DNA of 64,000 nucleotides from Streptomyces sp. NBC_00569 (GTDB lineage Bacteria; Actinomycetota; Actinomycetes; Streptomycetales; Streptomycetaceae): the NCBI RefSeq assembly GCF_036345255.1, contig NZ_CP107783.1, forward strand, positions 3,645,501-3,709,500. The letters are read 5' to 3'. The first letter of the stretch is position 1; every line of letters begins with the position of its first letter. Under the pieces are notes generated by a model. The model was not told the origin of the DNA. It saw only the letters and a list, made by a program, of their open reading frames with translations, and searched no databases. The position numbers and the translations under genes were made by a program. This document shows positions 34,302-41,954 of the stretch, piece by piece.

Positions 34302-36734
34302 ATGGCAGAGCGGCCCGTCGCGTCGACTGCGCCCGAGCTTGTGCTCGAAACCGATGCCGGACCCACGGTGATGAGCCCGAGCAGGGACTACCACGTCGGT
34401 CGCGACCCCATGAGTGACATCGTCATCGACGACGCCCGCGTCTCATGGCACCACGCGGTGCTCCGGCCCGTCGACGACCACTGGTCTCTGGAGGACGAGG
34501 ACAGTACGAACGGCACGTACACCGGGGGCCGGCGCATCCACGAGTCCGGGGTGGGGCCGGGGACGGTCATCAGGTTCGGTCACCCCGCGGACGGACCGCG
34601 CGCCGTGCTGGTCGGCCATGAGCCACCGCCGCCGCCCAGGCCCATGACGCATCACCTGTCGGATCAGATACCGGACCGCATTCCTGATCACGTACTTGAT
34701 CAGGTGTCAGCGACACGCCGCGCCCCGGAACGGCCTTCATCCGTCTCCATGCCCGGCGCGACCGGCACGTTCCGGCAGCCGACGACCGTGCGGCCGCTGC
34801 CCGCCCGGACCGTGCACCTCGGCCGCAGCGCCGACAACGACCTCGTGGTCGACGACCTGACCGTCTCCCGCCGTCACGCCGAGCTGCGGGCGCGGCCCGA
34901 CGGCACGTACGAGATCGTCGACCTCGGCTCGCACAACGGCACCTACCTCAACGGCACACCGGTCTCCCGCGCCCGGGTCTCGCCCGGGGACATCGTGGGC
35001 ATCGGCCACTCCGCGTTCTGCCTGGTCGGCGACACGCTGCAGGAGTTCGTCGACACCGGTGAGGTCTCGCTCGACGTCCAAGGCCTGGCGGTCACCGTGG
35101 ACCGGGGCCGCAAGACGCTCCTCGATCACGTCTCGTTCCCGGTCGGCGAGAAGTGCCTGCTCGCCGTCGTGGGCCCGAGCGGCGCGGGCAAGTCCACGCT
35201 GCTCAACGCGCTGACCGGGCTGCGCCCCGCCGACCAGGGCTCGGTCCTGTACGACGGCCGCGACCTGTACCGCGACTACGCCGAACTGCGCCAGCGCATC
35301 GGCCTGGTGCCGCAGGACGACATCCTGCACTCGCAGTTGACCGTGCGCCGGGCCCTCGGCTACGCGGCCGAACTCCGCTTCCCGCAGGACACCGAGAAGT
35401 CGGAACGGCGCGACCGCGTCGACGAGGTCGTCCGCGAGCTGGGCCTCGAACAGCGGGCGACGCAGCCGATCCACAGCCTCTCCGGCGGCCAGCGCAAGCG
35501 CGTCAGCGTCGCCCTCGAACTGCTCACCAAGCCGTCACTGCTCTTCCTCGACGAGCCGACGTCCGGGCTCGACCCGGGCATGGACCGCTCGGTGATGCAC
35601 ATGCTGCGCGGCCTCGCCGACGACGGGCGGACCGTCATCGTCGTCACGCACAGCGTCCTCAGCCTGGAGGTGTGCGACCGGCTGCTGGTCCTCGCCCCTG
35701 GAGGGAAGATCGCGTTCTACGGCCCGCCGGGGGACGCGCTCGGGTTCTTCGGCTTCGAGGAGTGGCCGGAGGCGTTCGAGGCCTTCGAGAACGACCGCGA
35801 CCGCGGCTGGGCGGAGGACTACAACACGTCCCTGTTCCACCGTCAGTACATCGTGAACTCCACGGCACAGCCCCGGCTGCCGGCCACCCCCGTGAAGGAG
35901 GTGGCCCCGCCGCCGAGGACACGGAGCTGGGGCGCGCAGCTGCGGACGCTCGTACGCCGGTACGCGGCCGCGCTGAGCGCCGACCGGACCTTCCTCGCCA
36001 TCATGATCGCGCTGCCGTTCGTCATGGGCGCGATGGTGCGTGCGCTGGCCGGCAGCCGTCTCACCCAGGAGTCGGCGATGAACGCGCTGCTCCTCCTGTG
36101 TGTGGGCGGTGTGCTCACGGGCGCCGCCAACGCCGTGCGCGAGCTGGTGAAGGAACGGGTGATCTACCAGCGGGAACGTGCCGTCGGGCTGTCCAGATCC
36201 GCGTATCTGATGTCCAAGGTCGTCGTCCTCGGCACGATCACGGTGCTTCAGGCCATCGTGCTCACGCTCGTCGGGCTCGTCGGTGTCGACCTCAACGCGC
36301 CCGGTGGCAAGGGGGTGTTGATGCCTCCGCTGATGGAGATCACGCTGACGGTGGCACTCCTGTCGTTCACGGCGATGATGCTCGGTCTGCTCGTGTCCGC
36401 GCTCGTGCGCAAGGAGGAGGTCACCATGCCTCTCCTGGTGCTCCTCGCGATCATCCAGGTCGTGTTCTGCGGTGCGCTGCTCCAACTGCACGGGGTGCCC
36501 GGAATCGAGCAGTTGTCGTGGCTGGTTCCGTCGAGGTGGGCGCTGGCCGCGATGGCGGGCACGGTCGGGCTGTCCCGGATCGTGCCGGGGAAGCTGACGA
36601 GCGACCCCCTGTTCGAGCACGCCACCGGGGTGTGGCTGCTCAACATGGGGATGCTGGTCGTGCTCTCGGTCGTCTTCGGATTCGCCGTCGCGCGCCTGCT
36701 GCGCCGGCACGAGCCCGCCATCATGCGGAAGTAG
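34302..36734 (+). CDS. FHA-FHA-ABC transporter (Rv1747-like, ABCG-type half transporter)
   Basis: The 810-residue protein joins two phosphothreonine-binding FHA domains (GRDPMSD...VSWHHA...STNGTY at ~33-73; GRSADND...VSRRHAEL...SHNGTYLNG at ~174-218) to an ABC ATPase (Walker A GPSGAGKST 291-299, LSGGQ 393-397, Walker B LLFLDEP 413-419) and an ABC2-type membrane domain with about six helices (~575-805). This is the architecture of mycobacterial Rv1747, an exporter controlled by the kinase PknF. Here too a kinase gene follows, two genes downstream on the same strand. The Pro/Thr-rich linker between the FHA domains is the likely phosphorylation target. The substrate is unknown but may be an envelope lipid or glycolipid. 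Confidence 0.92.
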   Translation: MAERPVASTAPELVLETDAGPTVMSPSRDYHVGRDPMSDIVIDDARVSWHHAVLRPVDDHWSLEDEDSTNGTYTGGRRIHESGVGPGTVIRFGHPADGPRAVLVGHEPPPPPRPMTHHLSDQIPDRIPDHVLDQVSATRRAPERPSSVSMPGATGTFRQPTTVRPLPARTVHLGRSADNDLVVDDLTVSRRHAELRARPDGTYEIVDLGSHNGTYLNGTPVSRARVSPGDIVGIGHSAFCLVGDTLQEFVDTGEVSLDVQGLAVTVDRGRKTLLDHVSFPVGEKCLLAVVGPSGAGKSTLLNALTGLRPADQGSVLYDGRDLYRDYAELRQRIGLVPQDDILHSQLTVRRALGYAAELRFPQDTEKSERRDRVDEVVRELGLEQRATQPIHSLSGGQRKRVSVALELLTKPSLLFLDEPTSGLDPGMDRSVMHMLRGLADDGRTVIVVTHSVLSLEVCDRLLVLAPGGKIAFYGPPGDALGFFGFEEWPEAFEAFENDRDRGWAEDYNTSLFHRQYIVNSTAQPRLPATPVKEVAPPPRTRSWGAQLRTLVRRYAAALSADRTFLAIMIALPFVMGAMVRALAGSRLTQESAMNALLLLCVGGVLTGAANAVRELVKERVIYQRERAVGLSRSAYLMSKVVVLGTITVLQAIVLTLVGLVGVDLNAPGGKGVLMPPLMEITLTVALLSFTAMMLGLLVSALVRKEEVTMPLLVLLAIIQVVFCGALLQLHGVPGIEQLSWLVPSRWALAAMAGTVGLSRIVPGKLTSDPLFEHATGVWLLNMGMLVVLSVVFGFAVARLLRRHEPAIMRK

Positions 36735-36747
36735 CGGAGAGGCGCCC

Positions 36748-37536
36748 ATGGCGACACCGGAGTTCCGCCCCACCCATGTCGTGCCTCCGGACGGGATGCC
36801 CGCCTGGGAGGAGCCGGACGTGTCCCGGCCCACGCAGCCGCTCGACCCGCTGCTCCCCGTCGAGCTGGTCGACCGGCGCGCGGACTGGGGCCGGATCGTG
36901 TGCGCCAACGGCTGGTCGGCGTGGGTCGACGGCCGCCTGCTCGTCGCCGTGCCGCGCGACCCGCCCCAGGCCGGAAAGCCCATGGCCCGCACGGCGGATC
37001 CGCGCCCGCTGATGGCACGCGTCGAGGAGGCCGCGGGCCAGTACCGGCGGGCCGCGCTGGAACTGGCCGAGCAGCGCATCGACGGGGAGACGTTCCGGCG
37101 CCGCACGCAGGGGCTGCGCGTGGGGATGGTCGTCGACGGCGAGGCGGTGTGGCTGTACGACGCCGAGCACGAGCGGTGGGTGTACAGCGACGGCACTCAG
37201 CTGAGTACGTACGCGGCGGGGGCGGGACCGGGACGGCCGAGCGCGGCGACACCGGCTCCCGCGGCCGGGCCTGCACCTGCCGCGGCCCCGGAACCCACCC
37301 GCGTCGTGGACCCGGAGGAGGTCGCCTACGCGGGCCCGGAGGAGGTCGCCGACGCGGGCGCGGACGGGACGGCCCCCGGTCCGGACGAGAACGCCGATGA
37401 GGGACGGCCCGCCCCCGAGCCGACACGCATCGTGGACCCGGAAGAGATGAGCGGATACCCGACCGCGGAGCGCGGCGCCGAGGAGCCCTCTGCCCCCGCT
37501 CCCGTTCGGGACGGCCCCCGGCGCGGTGACCGGTGA
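36748..37536 (+). CDS. Adaptor-like protein with duplicated PEPTR(V/I)VDPEE motif, unknown family
   Basis: The 262-residue protein starts at ATG 36748 behind GGAGAGG, 13 nt after the FHA-ABC gene; its stop overlaps the kinase start. Residues ~38-70 (VELVDRRADWGRIVCANGWSAWVDGRLLV) look SH3-like, followed by a helical segment and a WVYSDG patch. The C-terminal 100 residues are Pro/Ala-rich and disordered and contain the same 11-residue motif twice, PEPTRVVDPEE (181-191) and PEPTRIVDPEE (223-233). Threonines T184 and T226 in an acidic, conserved context between an FHA protein and a kinase look like phosphorylation/docking sites. No family name could be given. Confidence 0.8.
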   Translation: MATPEFRPTHVVPPDGMPAWEEPDVSRPTQPLDPLLPVELVDRRADWGRIVCANGWSAWVDGRLLVAVPRDPPQAGKPMARTADPRPLMARVEEAAGQYRRAALELAEQRIDGETFRRRTQGLRVGMVVDGEAVWLYDAEHERWVYSDGTQLSTYAAGAGPGRPSAATPAPAAGPAPAAAPEPTRVVDPEEVAYAGPEEVADAGADGTAPGPDENADEGRPAPEPTRIVDPEEMSGYPTAERGAEEPSAPAPVRDGPRRGDR

Positions 37537-38537
37537 TGACGGACGATGCGCAGTTGCCCGTCGGCCGGCCGTCCGATCTGCTCGGGCGGCAGATCGCCGG
37601 GTACCGCGTGGAGAGCGAGATCGGCCGGGGCGGCATGGCGGTCGTCTACCGGGCCACGGACCTACGCCTCGACCGCACCGTCGCGCTCAAGCTGCTCGCC
37701 CCCGAACTCGTCCGCAACGACACCTTCCGTAAACGGTTCACGCACGAGTCGCGCGTCGCCGCCGCGATCGACCATCCGCACATCGTGCCGGTCTTCGAGG
37801 CCGGCGAGACCGAGGGCATCCTCTACATCGCCATGCGCTTCGTCGCGGGCCAGGACCTGCGCGCGCTCATCGACCGCCAGGGGCCGCTGCCCGCGGAGAC
37901 GGCGGTACGGATCGCCGCGCAGGTCGCGTCCGCGCTCGACGCCGCCCACGACCACGACCTGGTGCACCGGGACGTGAAGCCCGGCAACATCCTGGTCGCC
38001 GCGGGAACGGACAGCGACCACCCCGAGCACGTCTACCTCACCGACTTCGGCCTGACGAAGAAGTCGCTGTCGCTGACGGGGTTCACGTCCGTGGGGCAGT
38101 TCGTCGGCACGCTCGACTATGTGGCGCCCGAGCAGATCTCCGGCCGCCCGGTCGACGGCCGGTGCGACGTCTACAGCCTCGCCTGCGTCGTCCAGGAGAC
38201 CCTGACCGGCCTGCCGCCGTTCCAGCGCGACGACGACATGGCGCTGCTGTGGGCCCACCAGTTCGACCCGCCGCCGCCCCTGACCGGGCTGCGCCCGGAT
38301 CTCCCGGCGGCGATGAACGGCGTACTCGCCAAGGCGCTGGCGAAGAGCCCGGACGACCGCTACGACTCGTGCCTCCAGTTCGTGGCGGCCCTGCGCGCGG
38401 CGGTCCGTGGCGGCGCCCGGGACGACCATCCTCCGACGCAGGTGAACGGCCGGATCAGTACGTGGTCCCCCACGGCCGGGCCCCCGCCCGCACCCCCGCG
38501 ATGGGCGCTGCCGGTCTTCACAGGCCTGGTGCGCTAG
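37536..38537 (+). CDS. Ser/Thr protein kinase, soluble, PknF-like context
   Basis: The 333-residue protein starts at ATG 37536, sharing bases with the upstream stop (TGATG). A GTG one codon earlier is possible. All Hanks kinase motifs are present: GRGGMAVVY, VALKLL, VHRDVKPGNILV, TDFGLTKK, an activation loop with SLTGFTSVGQFVGTLDY, and VAPEQ. The kinase domain is followed by only a short Pro-rich tail with no membrane helix or sensor domain, so it acts in the cytosol and must be recruited by partners. The genetic neighbours predict that it phosphorylates the adaptor-like protein and/or the FHA-linked transporter. Confidence 0.93.
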   Translation: MTDDAQLPVGRPSDLLGRQIAGYRVESEIGRGGMAVVYRATDLRLDRTVALKLLAPELVRNDTFRKRFTHESRVAAAIDHPHIVPVFEAGETEGILYIAMRFVAGQDLRALIDRQGPLPAETAVRIAAQVASALDAAHDHDLVHRDVKPGNILVAAGTDSDHPEHVYLTDFGLTKKSLSLTGFTSVGQFVGTLDYVAPEQISGRPVDGRCDVYSLACVVQETLTGLPPFQRDDDMALLWAHQFDPPPPLTGLRPDLPAAMNGVLAKALAKSPDDRYDSCLQFVAALRAAVRGGARDDHPPTQVNGRISTWSPTAGPPPAPPRWALPVFTGLVR

Positions 38538-38564
38538 CCCCCAGCCCCGCCCCTGCTCCGATCC

Positions 38565-38600
38565 GGTCAGTTGCGAAACGGTCAGTCGCGAAACGGTCAG
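38565..38600. repeat. 15-bp tandem repeat at the 3' end of the streptophobe gene
   Basis: GGTCAGTTGCGAAAC, GGTCAGTCGCGAAAC and a partial GGTCAG are adjacent, covering the stop codon of the minus-strand gene and the 59-nt convergent gap with the kinase. On the minus strand each copy contains the CTGACC stop context. Confidence 0.6.
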
Positions 38601-39892
38601 CTCCGGTCCGGCTTCGCCGTCTCCACCTCTCCACGCCGGTGGCGCCGGGACGCGAGCAGGCCGCCGAGGAACCCGGTGCCCAGGCCCCACAGGACCGCGA
38701 GGCCGAGGGCGCTCCACACGTTCGGTCGGAGCGACATCTCTCCGCCGAGCCTGCCGCCGAGATCGCCGAGGCCGAGGAGCGACAGGCCGTAGTACGCGGA
38801 GACCCGGGCGAGAAGGCAGATGGCCAGCACGGTCAGGACGAGGGCCGCCGCCATGTGGAGGGCGTGCTGCCAGGCCCTCATCCGGGCGGGTGACCGCAGC
38901 GCCATGCCGAACGCGGCCGCCAGCGTCAGGATCGCGGCCACCGCGATCGACCACCAGACGCGGCCGTCCTGCGCGGCGAGCGTGCTGACGTCGACGGTGG
39001 AGATGTCGGGCGTGCGGAGCACGGCGTCGAGGATGTGCGGCACGGGCAGGCCGAACGGACCGTCGACCTTGCCTTCCCAGGACGCGCCGAGGCCGATGGT
39101 GTAGCCGAACCAGACGAGGTTGGGCAGGCCCAGGAGGATCACGGCGAACGTCTCGGAAGCGTGGCCGCGCGTCGCGGCGACGACGAGACCGATGACGACG
39201 CCCAGCACCACGTACACGAGCAGCAGCGCTGCCATCGCGTACGCGGCCGGGCGCACCGACTCCTGGAAGCGGACGAGGCGGGCGGGGAGCGGGGCGGCGC
39301 GTGACACGAGGACGGCGAGAATCATGACGCCCGCGAGCCACAGCAGGCCGAAGAGCAGCGTGAGGGGCAGGTTCGTCCGGAATCCGACCTTGGGTGGGCC
39401 GTCCAGGACGCCCTCGATGACGCCGCCGGTCGGGTCCGTGACGGGGATCTCGAAATCCTGCCTGGCCAGGAACGAGAGGACGACGATCGCCACCACCCAC
39501 GGCACGGCCACCCGCCCGGCCCAGCCCAGGAGTTCGCCGCCGCTCGCGATGGCCCGGTGGCGCAGCGGCCGCAGGAAGCCCGCGGCGATCACCAGTGCTC
39601 CGGCGAGGGTGACGGAAAGGGGCAGGACCGAGATGTCGGCGTGTGTCTGGGCGAGTTCTCCGGCGTTTCCGGCCAGTTCGACGGAGCCGCCGGCCGCCAT
39701 CACCACGACGGCGACGACCACTCGGGGGAAGGCGCTCCCGGGAAGCCCGGTGGCGCCCGCGGCCCACAGGCCGAGGGCGGCCGTGACCACCATGGCCACG
39801 AGCCCGGCGAGCACGGCGACGAGGGCCGCGGCCCAGCCGTGTTTCGCGCTGCGCCTGGCGCCGGTCCGGCCGTCGGATGCCTGTTCACTCAC
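38597..39892 (-). CDS. Streptophobe-type polytopic membrane protein
   Basis: The 431-residue protein is almost entirely hydrophobic, with about 11-12 membrane helices and a short basic N-terminus (MSEQASDGRTGARRSAKHGW). A lumenal-looking segment GLGASWEGKVDGPFGLPVPHILDAVLRTPD and the overall layout match what I know as the 'streptophobe' family of Streptomyces membrane proteins. These have no known function. It is convergent with the kinase and divergent from the DUF6777 gene; this neighbourhood suggests the three work together, which is inference. Confidence 0.75.
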   Translation of the reverse strand: MSEQASDGRTGARRSAKHGWAAALVAVLAGLVAMVVTAALGLWAAGATGLPGSAFPRVVVAVVVMAAGGSVELAGNAGELAQTHADISVLPLSVTLAGALVIAAGFLRPLRHRAIASGGELLGWAGRVAVPWVVAIVVLSFLARQDFEIPVTDPTGGVIEGVLDGPPKVGFRTNLPLTLLFGLLWLAGVMILAVLVSRAAPLPARLVRFQESVRPAAYAMAALLLVYVVLGVVIGLVVAATRGHASETFAVILLGLPNLVWFGYTIGLGASWEGKVDGPFGLPVPHILDAVLRTPDISTVDVSTLAAQDGRVWWSIAVAAILTLAAAFGMALRSPARMRAWQHALHMAAALVLTVLAICLLARVSAYYGLSLLGLGDLGGRLGGEMSLRPNVWSALGLAVLWGLGTGFLGGLLASRRHRRGEVETAKPDRS

Positions 39893-39954
39893 GGGGCCAC
39901 GCTAGGCAGGCGCCGGGCGGTCCGCCCCTCGGGAGGGCCGACCGCGTCGCGTCG

Positions 39955-39991
39955 CGGGCCGTACGAGTTCGGCTTGCGGGCCGTACGAGTA
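39955..39991. promoter_or_regulatory. Pair of 15-bp direct repeats, 22 bp apart, in the streptophobe/DUF6777 gap
   Basis: GCGGGCCGTACGAGT occurs at 39955-39969 and 39977-39991, a start-to-start distance of 22 bp, about two helical turns. AT-richer sequence with a -10-like ATATAG follows at about 40020, toward the DUF6777 gene. The arrangement suits a protein binding cooperatively on one face of the DNA. Confidence 0.5.
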
Positions 39992-40099
39992 CGGAGCACA
40001 CAATGTGGAGGTAACGGGATATAGGGGACTGGGCCGCCGGACCGCGAGGCGGGCCCTCCCTGTCCCGCCCCATGCCTCCTACGGTGAGAAGAAGCGCCC

Positions 40100-41362
40100 G
40101 TGAGTGACCGACCGACGGAGCCCGGCCGCCCCACCGGCCCCCCATCCGGCCCACTCTCGGGCCCGGCCCGGCCCGCGCCCGAACCTCCGTCGGCGCCCGG
40201 GCCCCCCTCAGCACCGCCGCCCGGCGAAGGCTCCGGCTCGGGCGCTGGTTCAGGCGCTGGTTCAGGCTCTGGCAGTACGGGCGGCGGCCCGGGCGGCACG
40301 CCACCCCCGGGCGACACCCCGCCCCCCGGTGGCACCCCGCCCCCGGACGGCCCACACCCCGGTCGCCCCTGGTGGCGCTTCACGCCCAGGAAGCTCGTGG
40401 CGCTCGGCGTCCTGATCGCCGCCGCGGTGGTCCTCACTGTCGTCCTCACCAACTTCGGCGGCGGTGGTGGAGGCGGCGGGACCGCGGCCGGCGACGAGCT
40501 CTTCCTCCAGAGCGCCAGCTCGTCCGGCCCCGACCCGTACACCGGGTCGAGCACCCGGAAGGGCGCCACCGCGACCACGCCGACCGCGCTGCCGAGCGCC
40601 TCGGGGACCGGCCCGTCGCAGAACGCCAACATCGTCCGGGGCGTCGAGGGCTCCGCCCCCGGTCTGTACGGCGGCACCCGCGACGTCTCCAGCTGCGACG
40701 TGGAGAAGCAGATCCGCGCGCTGGGCGCGGAGCCGGACAAGAACAAGGCGTTCGCCTCCGTCCTCGGTCTCGCCCCGTCCGGTGTCCCCGCCTATCTGCG
40801 GTCGCTGACCCCGGTCCAGCTCCGCCTCGACACCCGGGTCACGAACCACGGCTTCCGCGACGGCGCGGCGACGGCCTTCCAGTCCGTGCTCCAGTCCGGC
40901 ACCGCCGTGCTCGTGAACGACCGCGGGGAGCCGCGCGTGCGCTGCTCGTGCGGGAACCCGCTGCTCGCCCCGGTGCCTCTGCGGGGGCCGGTGAAGCGTC
41001 AGGGCAAGGCCTGGTCGGCGTACAAGTCGTCGAACGTGGTGGTCGTGTCGCCTGCGCCGCAGCCGGTGGCCAGGTTCGTGATGTACGACCCGGAGACCGA
41101 GGGCTGGTTCACCCGAACCGCGGGCACCACCGGTGGCAGCGACCGCAGGACCACGCCGCGCACCCCTCCCGGGGCCTCCCCCTCGAACGCCTCGACCGCC
41201 CCGTCGTCCGGGACGCCGGAGTCGTCCTCGTCGTCCCCGTCGTCCCCGTCGTCCGAGGCGTCGCAGCCGCCGTCGTCCGAGGCACCCGGAGAATCGTCGG
41301 CCCCGCCGTCGAACGCGGAGTCCCCCGCCCCCGAGCCACCCGCCTCACAACCGGCGAGCTAG
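40100..41362 (+). CDS. DUF6777-type membrane-anchored protein
   Basis: The 420-residue protein starts at GTG 40100. A 90-residue Pro/Gly/Ser-rich cytosolic tail precedes one membrane helix (KLVALGVLIAAAVVLTVVLT). The external domain (~150-335), with ANIVRGVEGSAPGLYGGTRD and RVRCSCGNPLLAP, resembles DUF6777, and a Ser/Pro/Glu-rich tail ends it. By topology it is a type II membrane protein with the folded domain outside. Its cytosolic Pro-rich region is similar in style to linkers around Ser/Thr kinases. Function unknown; the location next to kinase and streptophobe suggests an envelope sensor. Confidence 0.72.
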   Translation: MSDRPTEPGRPTGPPSGPLSGPARPAPEPPSAPGPPSAPPPGEGSGSGAGSGAGSGSGSTGGGPGGTPPPGDTPPPGGTPPPDGPHPGRPWWRFTPRKLVALGVLIAAAVVLTVVLTNFGGGGGGGGTAAGDELFLQSASSSGPDPYTGSSTRKGATATTPTALPSASGTGPSQNANIVRGVEGSAPGLYGGTRDVSSCDVEKQIRALGAEPDKNKAFASVLGLAPSGVPAYLRSLTPVQLRLDTRVTNHGFRDGAATAFQSVLQSGTAVLVNDRGEPRVRCSCGNPLLAPVPLRGPVKRQGKAWSAYKSSNVVVVSPAPQPVARFVMYDPETEGWFTRTAGTTGGSDRRTTPRTPPGASPSNASTAPSSGTPESSSSSPSSPSSEASQPPSSEAPGESSAPPSNAESPAPEPPASQPAS

Positions 41363-41405
41363 CACCGGCCCACGAGGTCACGGGCATCCGGAACGGCCCG
41401 GCGGA

Positions 41406-41954
41406 TCAAAGCGCGCGCCACTCAGGCGCGAGCACCGACCACACCTCAAGGTCCTGCTTGACGCCCTTGTGCGTGCTGGCCTCGCGCAGAACGCCCTCCC
41501 GCTTCATGCCGAGTCGCCGCGCCACGTTCAGGCTGGGCCCGTTCTCGGAGGAGGCGACCCACTCCACCCGGTGGATGCCGCGTTCGAGGACCGCCCAGTC
41601 GATGAGGACGCGCGCACCGCGTGTGACGAGACCGCGCCCGGCCGCGGCGGGCTCGAGCCAGCAGCCGATCTCGCAGTTGCCGCCCTCCACGTCGAAGATC
41701 CGGAAGAGCAGGCCGCCGACGAGCGTCCCGTCCAGCCAGATCCCGTACAGGCTTCCGGTGTCGGCGGCGCGCTTGTCGGCGTAGGACCTGAGCAGATCAC
41801 GGGCCGTGTCGACGTCCTTGATGTTCGAGCCGAACGAGATGTGCTGCCCGATGAACTCGCGGCCGCGCTCCAGATGGGTGAGGAACTGCTCGGCGTGCCA
41901 CGGCTCAAGGGGCCGCAGTTCCGCGCCGTCGTCACCCAGGGAGATCGTGTACAT
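41406..41954 (-). CDS. GNAT acetyltransferase, RimJ/RimL (ribosomal-protein acetyltransferase) type
   Basis: The 182-residue protein has the RimJ/RimL layout: an N-terminal LRPLEPWHAEQFLTHL, the acetyl-CoA loop GCWLEPAAAGRGLVTRG, and HRVEWVASSENGPSLNVARRLGMKREG. Members acetylate protein N-termini or small molecules; the target here is unknown. Its start overlaps the MMPL stop by 23 bp, so the two genes are probably transcribed and translated together. Confidence 0.85.
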   Translation of the reverse strand: MYTISLGDDGAELRPLEPWHAEQFLTHLERGREFIGQHISFGSNIKDVDTARDLLRSYADKRAADTGSLYGIWLDGTLVGGLLFRIFDVEGGNCEIGCWLEPAAAGRGLVTRGARVLIDWAVLERGIHRVEWVASSENGPSLNVARRLGMKREGVLREASTHKGVKQDLEVWSVLAPEWRAL

